DNA of 64,000 bases from Siminovitchia fortis (GCF_003605365.2 NZ_QYTU02000002.1:62001-126000); one strand, 5' to 3'. Positions 16,714 through 26,736 are shown, counted from the stretch's first letter. A program made the numbers and translations. The notes: generated by a model from the letters alone, not told the origin.

Positions 16714-17658
16714 TCAAGAATGGAATGTCGGCTTATAAAATGAGCGGTTATCAAGCGGAAATATTTTTTCCGAAAACTCACCCGGTTTGACGTGTTTCAA
16801 TGCACGATCCAGCATATTCATTTTTGCGTCCATATTGTCGATCAGAAACAGGATTTCAGCCTCTTTGATCATTGGCTGTTTCGGGCTCCCCCACTCCAGT
16901 TTGCCATGATGGCTTAAAACGAGATGCTGGAGGACAACCACTTCCTCCCCATGGATTCCCAGCTCCTCGGCAGCTTTTCCGATTTCATTGACAATGATGG
17001 TTATATGTCCAAGCAAGTTCCCTTCAATGGTATAAGAGGCTGCTACAGCACCGGACAATTCAATGACTTTGCCAAGATCATGAAGAATGATACCCGCAAA
17101 CAGCAGATCACGGTCAAGGGAAGGGTACAGTTCGGCCACAGATTTCGCTAAATCCAACATCGAAACGACGTGGTAACCGAGACCCGATACAAACTCATGG
17201 TGATTTTTCGTTGCAGCCGGGTATTCAAGAAACGGCTCATGGTATTTGCGAAGCAAATGCCTTGTGATCCGTTGGATATTCGGGTTCTTCATTTCAAATA
17301 TATATTGTGTTACCTTACTTGAAATCTCATCCTTTGATATGGGGGCTTTTTCCAGTAAATCCCCGACATTAATATTGTCCTGCGGATTGGAACGCCTGAT
17401 TTTTTTTATTTTCAACTGCATTCTTCCCCGATAATTGTGGACTTCTCCGGCAACACGGACAATCGTCCCCTGCTGGTAAGCTTTCACTTCGCTGTCAGAA
17501 GCATCCCAAAGCTTCGCTTCAATATCTCCTGACCGGTCTTGCAGAATAAGTGTCAGAAAGGGTTTTCCGTTGCTTGCCACTCCCCTGAAGGCACTTTTTA
17601 CAAGGAGAAATAGATCCACCTGTTCCCCTACTTCGTGTTCCATCAATTCTTTTAACAT
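16714..17658 (-). CDS. yhaM: 3'-5' exoribonuclease YhaM
   Basis: 314 aa, standard length. An N-terminal OB-fold (residues about 15-95, with [16 protein letters not shown]) precedes an HD domain with H-D-L-G-K and downstream metal-binding histidines (V-L-S-H-H-G-K). YhaM is a single-strand-specific 3'-5' exonuclease acting on short RNA and DNA. It lies beside yhaL and the yhaN/yhaO recombination genes, as in B. subtilis. Confidence 0.95.
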   Translation of the reverse strand: MLKELMEHEVGEQVDLFLLVKSAFRGVASNGKPFLTLILQDRSGDIEAKLWDASDSEVKAYQQGTIVRVAGEVHNYRGRMQLKIKKIRRSNPQDNINVGDLLEKAPISKDEISSKVTQYIFEMKNPNIQRITRHLLRKYHEPFLEYPAATKNHHEFVSGLGYHVVSMLDLAKSVAELYPSLDRDLLFAGIILHDLGKVIELSGAVAASYTIEGNLLGHITIIVNEIGKAAEELGIHGEEVVVLQHLVLSHHGKLEWGSPKQPMIKEAEILFLIDNMDAKMNMLDRALKHVKPGEFSEKIFPLDNRSFYKPTFHS

Positions 17659-17726
17659 CCAAACGCCTGCCTCCCTTTGTTCCTGTTAAAGAAAAGTCTT
17701 CAATCAATATAGAACGATGCTGTGAT

Positions 17727-17848
17727 TGTCCAGCTCCAGCGCCTAGCCCCTCGAGGTCACAAGCCGCTTCCCTGTGGTGGCTGAAGAACTGCCTCCTCGG
17801 GAATCGTCTTGTTTGCCTGCGCTAAACAAGGCGCTTGCGCTTTTCTTA
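17727..17848 (-). repeat. Foldback element, divergent subfamily (copy 6)
   Basis: Shares both ends of the family (AGAAAAGCGCAAGCGCC on the sense strand and GGCGCTGGAGCTGGACA at the other end) and the base pairing, but the interior is different. It has no GATAAAGG/TTGACTTATC core, and carries instead CCTCGGGAATC-type and CACCACAGGG segments. It starts just downstream of the yhaN stop. Confidence 0.75.
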
Positions 17849-17890
17849 TCTCAAAACAAATTATAACATACTCCCTATCCGCCAATCCCT

Positions 17891-20866
17891 TTATTCAGCC
17901 AAAGCGGCCTGGGGCAGCCTCTGCCGAATCTGGATAATCCGATCTTCAGAAAACTGTCCGGCAATATGACGGTGGCATGTAAAAAGCAACACTTGCGTGT
18001 CAGAGCTGATTGTTTGTATCAGCTCAAGCATCCGCTTTGTCCTCATTTCGTCAAAGTTGACGAATCCGTCATCGATAATGACGGGAAATGGGTACTCTTT
18101 CTTCAACACATGAACAAGCCCAAGGCGAATGGCGATATAGAGCTGCTCGCCGGTCCCTTTGCTTAATTCTTCAGGAGCAAATAAAATCCGGTCTTTCCTT
18201 TCAACTGCCAGGCTTCCATCCGCCTTGACATGAAGCTGCTTGTATTCATGATCCGTCAAGAACGAAAAATACTCGGCTGCCTTTTGGATCACCTGCGGAA
18301 AACGGCCTTCTTTGTATGTTTGCATGACCTTTTCGAGCAGGCTTGAAGCAACTGCCAGCTCAGCCCATTTCCGGGCTTCTTCATTGAAAGTTGACCGCAT
18401 CTGCCGGAAGATATGCAGCTGTTCGGTATAGGTGCCGCCTTCTTCGAGAAAAGAAATTTTCTGTTTCAGGGATGCCAATCTATCCCTGTCTTCTTCCAGA
18501 AGATAAGACTCTTTTTCAATCACTTCATTCAAGTGATTGATTTCATTTTGTATTTCTTCCCGTGTTTGGAATCGGCTGGTTACTTCCCCTAATTGCCCCT
18601 CCAGCAGATCCAAGCGTGCCAGCAGGGTGTTCTTTTCCTCTGAAAGCTTGGCAATTTTATGGAAATCCTCTTCATTGTCAACATGTGCACTTTCAAAAAG
18701 CTTTTTCATGTTCGACCTGATGGCAGATTCCTCGTTTTCAAGCTGAAGGACATTTGCATTCAGTTCGGACAATTTCTTCTTAAGCTCTTTTAGGACGATC
18801 TTCTTTTCGCGTTCCTTTTTCAGCATCTCCTGCAAAAAGAATACCGCCTGTGAAGGCTCATGAATGGACGCGCCTATGCTGCCCAGAAATTGAAAGAGGT
18901 TATCGGCCCATGCCCCCTGTTCTTTTTGGAGAAGCTCTCTTTTTTCCATAGCATCATTCAATCCGCTTTCTATCCCTTGAAGATTTTTAAGGACGGAAAA
19001 TGCATCCTCAATCTTCAGATGGAAAAAATCTTTGGCCAACCCGAGCTCCGCCTTAATCTCGTTCAGCTTACTTTCCTTAGTTTGAACAACTTCACTTAAT
19101 CTTTTAAAAGAATTCTCCGATTCTTCCAGCCTCTGCTTCTGTTCCTCAAGCCGTGCATAATCCTCTTTCCATTTTTCACGGAGACGCTGCTGCTCTTCAT
19201 ACCGGTATGCAATATGTATATCACCGTCAGCCGTTTTCAGTTGTTGATCCAAATTTTGCAGCCGCCGGCGTTTGTCGTCAAGGGTTTCATTTATAAAATC
19301 AATGGCGTTTCCGTCAGCTTTTCTGACGAGAAAATAACCGGCAAAAATCATTGCTGATATAGCGGCCAAAGTCAACGGCCATTGTTTGGATATGAAACTC
19401 CAAATGAATACCCCCAGAAAGATAAAAAGAAATGCAGATGAGAAAATAAAGGCTTGCCGTTTCTTTTTTTGCAGTCTGTCTTTCTCATGCTTTTTTCTTT
19501 TGCCCAGCTCCTCGATTTCTCTTTCAAGCTGGCTTTTTTCCCTTTCGATGCCTGCTGCTGACTCATGCCCTAAACGTGTTTTCCATTCTTTAAATGTACT
19601 TTCACTCACAAATTGCTCTTCTATTTCTTTGCATTTGTTTTCAAGTTCAATAACCGCTTTTCTATCATCTTCAAGCCGGTCTGCCAGATCCTTTAGCCGG
19701 CTTTCATATCTGATATATTGCTGAAGGGTTTCTTTCATTCTGGTTTTCATGTCCATTCCCAAATTCAAATTTTTTATATTCCCGGCTTTTTCGGCCGGAT
19801 AATGCAATTCAGCCAGAAAGGAATCATACTGTTTTCGCGCTTCGGCAATAGAATGCTCCAAACCGGACAATTCCCGCAAACTTTGCTGCTGTTTGGGCCA
19901 TTCATTCACAAACATTTCCGCTTTATCCAGATCAACTTCCTGCCTCAGGGCATTTTCCTCCATTTCGCTTTCAATGGATTTCATTCTTTGCCGCAAAGTC
20001 TGCAGTGTACTGGATAATTCAAGCAGCCGGTCATTATATTTTTCCAGCCTTTTTAATCCGTCCGCGGGAAATTCAACAGGCTCCAGTTCAAATAGACGTT
20101 TCTTGATTTGGCCTTTTTCCATTATGAGCGGCCATTTTTTCAGCAGCTCATTCACACCATCAAACTCCGCTTTCTTTTCTTTTAGAAGCTCTTTTGCTGC
20201 TTCCACCCTGCTTTCGAGCTCGCGCACTTCAGTCAAAAGTGATTCGTATAAGGCATTTTCATGCTTTGCCTTTTTGAGGTGCTGCTCCTGTAAGCGGAGA
20301 TTCTTTAACAAATCATTAAGCAGCGGCTTGCGTCCCCCAGGCTTAAAAAGCTCTTGAAGTTCCCTCTGTAATTGCTGTTCTGACTTCAAAATGCCGTCAG
20401 TTCCGATGGAACCCGCAGCAATTAAATATTTTCCGATTTCTTCCTCCTTAAGGCGCTCGATCTCCTGAAGATCTTGAAGATCGAAGGAGAATATGCTCCG
20501 GAACATTTTTTTATCCGTTCCGTTCAGCAGCTTGGGGAGAAAATCAGAAGCTTCTGCAGGCCCATCGTCGAGCAGGACAGTGACATTGCCTGCCGCTTTT
20601 CCTTTCACCCGCTCAATAAGCACTTCGCCAAACTTTTCCGTTTCAAAAATGAGTTTGCCGCCGTAAGTTGAATGGGTTTTTGGTTCATATCTCAATTCGG
20701 ATTGCTTTAGTGTGGGGAATCCAAAAAGGATGCTGTGGATAAAAGACATGATGGTAGATTTACCCGCTTCGTTTTCTCCATAAAACAATTGCAGATCTGA
20801 TAGGTCGTCCACTTTGAAATCATGGAGTCTGCCATAGCCGTATATATGCAGTTGTTTCAATTTCAA
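17891..20866 (-). CDS. yhaN: SMC/SbcC-like ATPase YhaN with central membrane hairpin
   Basis: 991 aa. Walker A is Y-G-E-N-E-A-G-K-S-T near residue 30. The C-terminal ABC half carries the signature L-S-K-G-T-G-E-Q and Walker B F-P-V-I-I-D-D. Between them run two long coiled coils. Residues about 472-515, at the centre of the protein, are two hydrophobic segments of about 18-20 residues each, where Rad50/SbcC would have its CxxC zinc hook; I see no CxxC there. Partner of the Mre11-like nuclease YhaO encoded just upstream (16 nt gap). By analogy the pair would process DNA ends, perhaps at the membrane. Confidence 0.92.
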   Translation of the reverse strand: MKLKQLHIYGYGRLHDFKVDDLSDLQLFYGENEAGKSTIMSFIHSILFGFPTLKQSELRYEPKTHSTYGGKLIFETEKFGEVLIERVKGKAAGNVTVLLDDGPAEASDFLPKLLNGTDKKMFRSIFSFDLQDLQEIERLKEEEIGKYLIAAGSIGTDGILKSEQQLQRELQELFKPGGRKPLLNDLLKNLRLQEQHLKKAKHENALYESLLTEVRELESRVEAAKELLKEKKAEFDGVNELLKKWPLIMEKGQIKKRLFELEPVEFPADGLKRLEKYNDRLLELSSTLQTLRQRMKSIESEMEENALRQEVDLDKAEMFVNEWPKQQQSLRELSGLEHSIAEARKQYDSFLAELHYPAEKAGNIKNLNLGMDMKTRMKETLQQYIRYESRLKDLADRLEDDRKAVIELENKCKEIEEQFVSESTFKEWKTRLGHESAAGIEREKSQLEREIEELGKRKKHEKDRLQKKKRQAFIFSSAFLFIFLGVFIWSFISKQWPLTLAAISAMIFAGYFLVRKADGNAIDFINETLDDKRRRLQNLDQQLKTADGDIHIAYRYEEQQRLREKWKEDYARLEEQKQRLEESENSFKRLSEVVQTKESKLNEIKAELGLAKDFFHLKIEDAFSVLKNLQGIESGLNDAMEKRELLQKEQGAWADNLFQFLGSIGASIHEPSQAVFFLQEMLKKEREKKIVLKELKKKLSELNANVLQLENEESAIRSNMKKLFESAHVDNEEDFHKIAKLSEEKNTLLARLDLLEGQLGEVTSRFQTREEIQNEINHLNEVIEKESYLLEEDRDRLASLKQKISFLEEGGTYTEQLHIFRQMRSTFNEEARKWAELAVASSLLEKVMQTYKEGRFPQVIQKAAEYFSFLTDHEYKQLHVKADGSLAVERKDRILFAPEELSKGTGEQLYIAIRLGLVHVLKKEYPFPVIIDDGFVNFDEMRTKRMLELIQTISSDTQVLLFTCHRHIAGQFSEDRIIQIRQRLPQAALAE

Positions 20867-20882
20867 GGGGTCCCCCTCCTTT

Positions 20883-22127
20883 TTAGTCTGTTTCAGACAG
20901 TCGTCTTATCACCAGTTTTTTTGCAGAATGCAGCAGCTGCTCTCTTTGCCGCTCGTCCAAGCCATCAAGGTATCTGCTTGCATACGTGTGCGAAAACAGG
21001 CCGGAGACAGCTTGATCGAATTCATCTGTACGTCCCAGCTCATTGGCCGCTTCTTCAAGCACGGCCAAAAAAGTGTCATCAGAAATGAGTTTTTGTTCAT
21101 CCAGTGGGTCCTCTCCAAGCTCCACACGATAAGGCCAAACAAAGTCAGCGTCAAGAAAAGCCTCATCCTGAAGCATTTCAATGAACTCCCCATTTTCTAT
21201 TGTTTTCAACACCTTTTGGGAAAGATGCTGCGGGCTTGCTATGATCACTTGACAAAGGACACTTTGTCCCATGTTCCCCAGAGATTCCATTGCTGCCGTG
21301 CATGATGTATAGAGTTCTGTCATTCCCGTTGCTTCTTTCAAATCGATACAGAGTGTTTCCCACCTTACATCCGCTGTTTCAATGAATTCAAGCTCCGTTT
21401 GTCCCTCTTTTGTCATCGTGACGAGATAACATCCTTTTTCTCCTTCTTCCTTCCTGTGCCGTCCCTGCGTATTGCCCGGATAAACAATATAGGGATCCGC
21501 GTGCAATATTCTTCGTTTATGGATATGGCCAAGCGCCCAATAATCCATGCCTTTACGAAGCAGCTCACGGATGGTAAACGGCGCATATGGCTGATGGGCA
21601 CCTGATTGTCCCTCTTCGCTTCCGTGAAGCATGGCAATGTGCAAATCTGCACCAGGGACTTTTTCATATTCATCTATTTTTCTTGTCAATACATGCCGCT
21701 TAGGATAACTGAATCCATAAACGTGAATCGTAACCCCATTTTTAGCCGTGAAAAGGAATGGTTCGGGCTTTTCGCTAAAAACATGCACATTTTCCGGCAT
21801 ATCAAGCCTGACCCAGTCGCCGCCCATGTGATCATGATTGCCATATGTAATAAAAGCAAAAATATTGTTTTCCGCAAGCCGTTGCAGCTGCTTTCTCAAA
21901 CGTGCCTGTGCCTTGATGCTGCGGTCCTCCCCGTCAAACAAGTCACCTGCGAGCAACACAAAATCGACATCTTTTTCAATGGCCGTATCCACAACCCGTT
22001 CAAATGCGGAAAATGTGCTTTCCTGCAAGCGGCTGAACAGCTTCTCGGGCAATTGGCTCAAGCCGAGAAAAGGACTGTCCAAATGCAGGTCTGCCGTATG
22101 GATAAAACGAATCTCCTCCAAAACCAT
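20883..22127 (-). CDS. yhaO: Mre11/SbcD-like DNA exonuclease YhaO
   Basis: About 414 aa from the ATG at 22127 (a TTG at 22121 is better spaced from GAGGTG and is an alternative). Metallophosphoesterase motifs in order: H-T-A-D-L-H-L-D-S, A-G-D-L-F-D, Y-G-N-H-D-H, and later G-H-I-H. This is the Mre11-type nuclease domain; the C-terminal part is a capping or partner-binding region. It forms the operon yhaO-yhaN. The extended frame to 22229 lacks a ribosome site and overlaps the divergent yhzD promoter region. Confidence 0.93.
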   Translation of the reverse strand: MVLEEIRFIHTADLHLDSPFLGLSQLPEKLFSRLQESTFSAFERVVDTAIEKDVDFVLLAGDLFDGEDRSIKAQARLRKQLQRLAENNIFAFITYGNHDHMGGDWVRLDMPENVHVFSEKPEPFLFTAKNGVTIHVYGFSYPKRHVLTRKIDEYEKVPGADLHIAMLHGSEEGQSGAHQPYAPFTIRELLRKGMDYWALGHIHKRRILHADPYIVYPGNTQGRHRKEEGEKGCYLVTMTKEGQTELEFIETADVRWETLCIDLKEATGMTELYTSCTAAMESLGNMGQSVLCQVIIASPQHLSQKVLKTIENGEFIEMLQDEAFLDADFVWPYRVELGEDPLDEQKLISDDTFLAVLEEAANELGRTDEFDQAVSGLFSHTYASRYLDGLDERQREQLLHSAKKLVIRRLSETD

Positions 22128-22256
22128 CACCTCAAGCGAATATACGTTCCTATCATTATACCTGAATATAGTAATAACTGCCATATCTCTTTTCATCTCA
22201 CTTTTCACCTTATCAGAAATATGTAACAATAGATGAAAAGAAAAGGAGGTTCAACA

Positions 22257-22442
22257 ATGGGAATTTATAAACTTACCGCTTTTGAACCAACAGGTGAAAA
22301 ATTGCTGGACGAGGGTTTTGAAGCTGCGGATGACAGGGAAGCCAAAGAAAAAGGAACAGCGATCCTATCCGAGAAAGGGCTGCTCAACAGAACACATCGC
22401 TGTTCGTCCCCAGCAGGAAAACTGGTGCTGTTTCATCGGTAA
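22257..22442 (+). CDS. yhzD: Small protein YhzD
   Basis: 61 aa, starting M-G-I-Y-K-L-T-A-F-E-P-T-G, with a helical E-A-A-D-D-R-E-A-K-E-K-G middle and an H-R-C-S-S-P-A-G-K-L end. It matches the size and position of B. subtilis YhzD beside yhaO. Strong AAAGGAGG ribosome site 8 nt before the ATG. Function unknown; divergent from yhaO. Confidence 0.82.
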   Translation: MGIYKLTAFEPTGEKLLDEGFEAADDREAKEKGTAILSEKGLLNRTHRCSSPAGKLVLFHR

Positions 22443-22459
22443 ATGAAAAGAGAAAGGAA

Positions 22460-22490
22460 GAAGACTGCCCCGATAAAAAAGGCAGTCTTC
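22460..22490. terminator. Shared hairpin between yhzD and the HAD gene
   Basis: GAAGACTGCC at 22460-22469 pairs with GGCAGTCTTC at 22481-22490. There is an A run in the loop but no strong T-tract on either side, so termination efficiency is uncertain. Confidence 0.6.
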
Positions 22491-22498
22491 GAAACGTT

Positions 22499-23422
22499 TT
22501 ATTCAGATTTATTTTTTTCCGCGATCAGAAAGTGTTTATTAAGCCCCTCACCGGTTAAATCCTCCCTTTTCAAATTATTCAGGAAGCCGGGACGATATTG
22601 TTTCCTGAAATGTTCTTTGACCATATACGCCACACCATTATCATTATTTGTCCTCGTGATCCAATCGGCGGCATCATGTACTTCCTTGGGCGCATTTCCC
22701 ATTGCCACACCAAGTCCGGACCATTGCAGGAGCGGAAGGTCATCCAAACCGGAACCTATTGAAACCACTTCATGCTTTTTAATGCCATATTGGCTGCACA
22801 CAAATTTTACACCGTCCAGCTTGGAGACCCCTGCCGGAACAATGGCCATTTTCAAAGGTTCAATTGGAATACAGACAGCTTCATTGTACATTTCTTTAAT
22901 CGCCATCATAGCATCGGCCATTTCTTTTTCATCAAAAAATTCAACTTCGAAGTTGGACGGCGAAATCGGCTGATCCAGCAGCTTTTCACTGATGGAGTCA
23001 ACATACCGTTCCTGGTACACAAAACGGTTGGCCGATTGGAAAACGACCCTTGCCATCATATTGGTTGGAAGTTTGGTTTTATTGCCGATTAAAAATTTTT
23101 CATTGACAAGCCGGATCTTGCATGGAAAAGATTCAAGAAACGCTGTAATTTCACTTGCTACCTGCTCATGCACTTTGTGGACGTAAATAGGTTTGTTTAT
23201 ATCTTTCGCGATAAAAGCTCCGTGATGGGCAATAATATAGTCCTTCAGCTTCAAAGACTTTGCCGTTCGTTTGGCTGCAGGAAAATTCCTTGTTGTTGCC
23301 AAAATTATGTGGATCCCTTTTTGGAGAGCGAACTCAATCGCTTCCCGGGTTTGCTTATGAATACGGCCGTTGTCTTGAAGCAATGTTCCATCAATATTCG
23401 AAACAAGCATTTTATAGGTCAT
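22499..23422 (-). CDS. Cof-type HAD-like protein with altered catalytic motifs (YhaX-like)
   Basis: 307 aa with the Cof/type IIB HAD layout and size. Motif I reads S-N-I-D-G-T-L instead of D-x-D-G-T, so the nucleophilic Asp is Asn9. Motif IV reads I-G-S-G-L-D-D instead of G-D-x-x-N-D. Motif II (A-T-T-R) and the motif III Lys region (S-K-L-D-G-V-K) are present. The ATG at 23422 follows AAGGGGGAG. B. subtilis has yhaX, a sporulation-expressed HAD gene, in this neighbourhood; whether this is its orthologue cannot be settled by eye. A conventional phosphatase activity is doubtful. Confidence 0.8.
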   Translation of the reverse strand: MTYKMLVSNIDGTLLQDNGRIHKQTREAIEFALQKGIHIILATTRNFPAAKRTAKSLKLKDYIIAHHGAFIAKDINKPIYVHKVHEQVASEITAFLESFPCKIRLVNEKFLIGNKTKLPTNMMARVVFQSANRFVYQERYVDSISEKLLDQPISPSNFEVEFFDEKEMADAMMAIKEMYNEAVCIPIEPLKMAIVPAGVSKLDGVKFVCSQYGIKKHEVVSIGSGLDDLPLLQWSGLGVAMGNAPKEVHDAADWITRTNNDNGVAYMVKEHFRKQYRPGFLNNLKREDLTGEGLNKHFLIAEKNKSE

Positions 23423-23539
23423 GATGCTCCCCCTTTGCGCTGGTCTCTGCCTCTTCTTATTTATACGAGACACGCCTGCAAGATAGAACACAGAAAAGGT
23501 GGTTGCACCAGCTTTAAGGACTAATAATTGGGTAGTGTC

Positions 23540-23625
23540 ATTAGTTCGGGAGGCATTGGCACCCTATGCCTACCGTGTTTCCGATTTGGACGCTCCTTCG
23601 GGAGGCATACGCCCGTTTATATGGG
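23540..23625. repeat. Relic of the 52-57 bp tandem-repeat family
   Basis: GGCATTGGCACCCTATGCCTACCGTGTTTCC resembles the units at 63.5 kb (GGCATTGGCACC... ACCGTGTTTC). It is followed by a second GGGAGGCAT segment. Only about one and a half degenerate units remain. Confidence 0.5.
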
Positions 23626-23674
23626 AATAACAAAAGAAATTCCATCAAAAAAAGCCCCTCAAAGAGGAGCCATC

Positions 23675-24031
23675 TTAAGACATAGAGCTGTATAACTCAT
23701 CCAGCGGCTTCATGATAATTTTATTTAGTTCGGTAATGGTCATGCTCATTTGCTGCTCGGCTTCCATGAGCCTTGTCACTTTCTCATTTTGCTGCACCCT
23801 GTTGGCTATTTCCTGGGCATGCATGACCTCCTCTTCGGAAATATCGCGGCCTTCCAGCTGCTTTTGCTGGAGCTGCATCTGGATATCGCGGAACTCGCCA
23901 AACATTCTGTTTGCTTCATTGTCATCGGTAACAGATCTATACATCTCTTTCAAATGCTTGAATTCGTTACTGTTTCGCATCGCTTTTTCAAGGTCGTACG
24001 CAAAATCATACAGGTTTGTGTTCATTTTCAT
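23675..24031 (-). CDS. yheA: YlbF/YmcA-family protein YheA
   Basis: 118 aa, all helical, with the typical L-Y-D-F-A-Y-D-L-E-K-A-M-R-N-S start and the E-F-R-D-I-Q-M-Q-L-Q-Q-K-Q block. It belongs with YlbF/YmcA, which act with YaaT on biofilm, competence and mRNA processing, but YheA's own role is unknown. The operon partner is yheB, 24 nt upstream on the same strand. Confidence 0.9.
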   Translation of the reverse strand: MKMNTNLYDFAYDLEKAMRNSNEFKHLKEMYRSVTDDNEANRMFGEFRDIQMQLQQKQLEGRDISEEEVMHAQEIANRVQQNEKVTRLMEAEQQMSMTITELNKIIMKPLDELYSSMS

Positions 24032-24055
24032 CCCTCCTCACCCAAGTGTAACATA

Positions 24056-25195
24056 TTATGAAGTGATCATTACAATGATTCCTTGAATCACTCCGATCAA
24101 GCCCCCAAGCAGGGCACCCAGATAGGTGATCATTACGAGCTCTTTTTTGGCAACGGCTATGACCAGTTCTTCCAGGCGTTCAAGGGAAAATGACTCAATC
24201 TCCTTCCTGACAATATCCTCCACCTGGAATCGTTCAAGGATTTCACCCGATTGTCTGGTCAAATAGTCGCCTGCGGCTGCAAGCAGGCGGGGAACAACCG
24301 TATCCAACAGTTTGGGTCTAAAGGGTTCAATCAGATCTTTAATCGGTTTTCGCAAATACCCTTCCAATGGAAAAAGATCGGAAGCCCCTTCTTTTAAAAA
24401 TCGCAAAACCTTTTCCTCATTGACACCGGAATAAAACTCTCCAAGCTTTCTTTGTTCCAGCTTTCTTGCTTCCTCCTCCAATATGGATATAAGGAGATCT
24501 CTTGTCCCTTGATTATGGAAGAATCTCATTATTTCCGGCTGCACCTTATCCGCCAGCTGATCTTCTCCTATAAACATCTGGACCAAATTCCAAAGCTTTC
24601 CCCTGTTTTTTAAAAAATTCTCGATCATGACTCTAATTTTTTCTTTTCCTTCTTCGCTGGAAAAGTAATCTGTACCTTTTTGAATGATGTGGTCAGCCAG
24701 TTCCGGAATTTTACTGTGTATCGTTTCTGTAAGCTGGCCGGGAAAAATGTTCCGAACCGGCTCATCCAGATATTTTTTCTTAAGTGAGTCATATTTTTTT
24801 TCAATCGTTCGATCAATGGCTGAATCCATTTTCTCCAAAGGGTTATTTATTCCAAATTGGTTCAATATTTCTTCCGGGGTCATCCCTTTTTCCAGCCAGC
24901 TGTTCAATTTGGCGTTGATCCATTCCTCTGTCTCACGCTTGAATGCCTCATCCGTCAGTTTTTTATAAATGCTTTCAGGGGTTACCAGATAGCCTACAAC
25001 GAGTTTTCCAATTTGGGCAGCCAATTCACCCTGCCGCTTCGGAATCAGGCCTGGCGTAAACGGTAACCGCCATTTTCCGATATAAAGCGTTCGATACGGG
25101 CGAAACAGCATCCGGATCGCCAAAAAGTTGGTGAACCCCCCTATTACGGCTCCGATAATGACCATGAATGGTATGACTGTATACCAGCTTGACAT
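24056..25195 (-). CDS. yheB: DUF445 membrane protein YheB
   Basis: About 379 aa from the ATG at 25195 (ribosome site AAGGAGAGG). N- and C-terminal transmembrane segments ([13 protein letters not shown] and [13 protein letters not shown]) flank a long helical region with [14 protein letters not shown]. This is DUF445; function unknown, sporulation association suspected from the neighbourhood. An open frame extends to 25294 but has no ribosome site. Confidence 0.9.
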   Translation of the reverse strand: MSSWYTVIPFMVIIGAVIGGFTNFLAIRMLFRPYRTLYIGKWRLPFTPGLIPKRQGELAAQIGKLVVGYLVTPESIYKKLTDEAFKRETEEWINAKLNSWLEKGMTPEEILNQFGINNPLEKMDSAIDRTIEKKYDSLKKKYLDEPVRNIFPGQLTETIHSKIPELADHIIQKGTDYFSSEEGKEKIRVMIENFLKNRGKLWNLVQMFIGEDQLADKVQPEIMRFFHNQGTRDLLISILEEEARKLEQRKLGEFYSGVNEEKVLRFLKEGASDLFPLEGYLRKPIKDLIEPFRPKLLDTVVPRLLAAAGDYLTRQSGEILERFQVEDIVRKEIESFSLERLEELVIAVAKKELVMITYLGALLGGLIGVIQGIIVMITS

Positions 25196-25371
25196 GTATT
25201 TCCTCTCCTTATAACCGTTTAAGAACATGGACATCTTCTCGTTCATACGATATGGGGAATGCGCCCAGTTCCGTTGTTTGGCCTTTTTTGCCAATTGTAC
25301 GGTCTGAACTGATTATAAATAATAATGGTGCACAAGGGCAAATATGGACACCTTTAAAGGAGGGCCTTTAT

Positions 25372-26736
25372 ATGAGGGTTCGGTATAAATGCGAGATTTT
25401 CGACAGCAACGAGATAAGACTGTATTATCCGCGGGAATTTAAGCCTAAAGGAGAACATCGATTCACCTCATTTGGTTCCAATGCTGCGGAAGCTGAATGC
25501 AGCCGGCATCCAAATGGAAGAAATGTCATTTCCATCAGTTCAAGTTTAGCTAAAATTTTGGGAATCCCTGAATTCGTTTCATCACTCTGCCTCTTCGATG
25601 ATGATGAAACGTTCTATCTCGGTCCACTTGTAGGCATTTTTACATCGGGTTTTACTCCATTTCAATTATTGCCGGTTGGTGAAAGGACAAAAAACTTCGC
25701 CAAGCAAATGTCACTGCAGGCATCCGTCGGGGCGGTTCCTTTCTTATTCGGCGAAAAACATATTGATTGGGAAAAAGGTGTCATTAATGGATTTTTCTAT
25801 CACGAACATAGCTGGAAAAGAAGGATTGTTCCCTTTCCAAATGTCGTATATGATCGGCTGCCAAACCGCTTAAGTGAAAGCCGGCCTTCATTTAAAAAAG
25901 TGAAAGAAAAAATGGAAAATGACTATTTAATCCCTTGGTACAATCCAGGTTTTTTCAACAAGCTGGAGCTTCATGAGCGATTATACAATGATTCGCGTGC
26001 CGAACATTATTTGCCTGAAACACATCCATTCAGGTCTTTTTCAGATATTGAACGGATGGTTGCCACTTACGGGCACGTATATTTGAAACAGGCGGACGGC
26101 AGTAACGGCGAGAGGATTCGGCAAGTGCTTTATGATCCGGAAAAAGGTGATTACTATTGCCGATTTTTTGATGAAAAAAGCCGACTGTATAAATATGATT
26201 CCATTGAAAGCCTGATCAATCACATGTACAAAGGCAAGGAATCAGAGAAATTGATTGTCCAGCAGGGTATCCGCCTGCGCCGAATCGACAAAAAGCCGAT
26301 GGACTTTCGTGTCCATGTCAACAAAGATGAAAACGGGCATTGGAAAGTCAGTGCGATTGCCGCTAAAATAGCCGGGGAAGGAAGCCCGACAACACATACC
26401 AGGTTTGGCGGCGTAGTGCGTTCCCTTGAAGAAGTTTTTCCGGAAGAAGAGGAGAGGGAAACTTTTCGGAATAAGCTCCATAAAGCCGCATTGGATCTCG
26501 CTGCTGCCATTGAAGACAACATCGGAGGAATTGTTGGGGAAATCGGCTTTGATCTTGGAATTGACCGTAACGGAAAGATTTGGATGTTCGAGGCCAACTC
26601 AAAACCAGGCAGGCAAATATTTTCCCATCCCGGCCTCAAAGAATCCGATACATTGACCAGCAAGCTGGCCCTTGCATTCGCAGTTCATTTGACGGAAAAA
26701 ACAATCCATTCTCCTCAACTGCTTTGGGAGGGATAA
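25372..26736 (+). CDS. YheC/YheD ATP-grasp spore-coat-associated protein
   Basis: 454 aa from the ATG at 25372, which follows AAAGGAGGG. The C-terminal two thirds carry ATP-grasp features: V-Y-L-K-Q-A-D-G-S-N-G with the nucleotide-binding loop, D-F-R-V-H-V-N-K, V-G-E-I-G-F-D-L-G-I-D, and M-F-E-A-N-S-K-P-G with the metal ligands. B. subtilis has two paralogues (YheC and YheD) here, of which YheD is reported at the spore coat; this window has one, with YheD-like length. Substrate unknown; the family would ligate a carboxylate to an amine. Divergent from yheB. Confidence 0.88.
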   Translation: MRVRYKCEIFDSNEIRLYYPREFKPKGEHRFTSFGSNAAEAECSRHPNGRNVISISSSLAKILGIPEFVSSLCLFDDDETFYLGPLVGIFTSGFTPFQLLPVGERTKNFAKQMSLQASVGAVPFLFGEKHIDWEKGVINGFFYHEHSWKRRIVPFPNVVYDRLPNRLSESRPSFKKVKEKMENDYLIPWYNPGFFNKLELHERLYNDSRAEHYLPETHPFRSFSDIERMVATYGHVYLKQADGSNGERIRQVLYDPEKGDYYCRFFDEKSRLYKYDSIESLINHMYKGKESEKLIVQQGIRLRRIDKKPMDFRVHVNKDENGHWKVSAIAAKIAGEGSPTTHTRFGGVVRSLEEVFPEEEERETFRNKLHKAALDLAAAIEDNIGGIVGEIGFDLGIDRNGKIWMFEANSKPGRQIFSHPGLKESDTLTSKLALAFAVHLTEKTIHSPQLLWEG

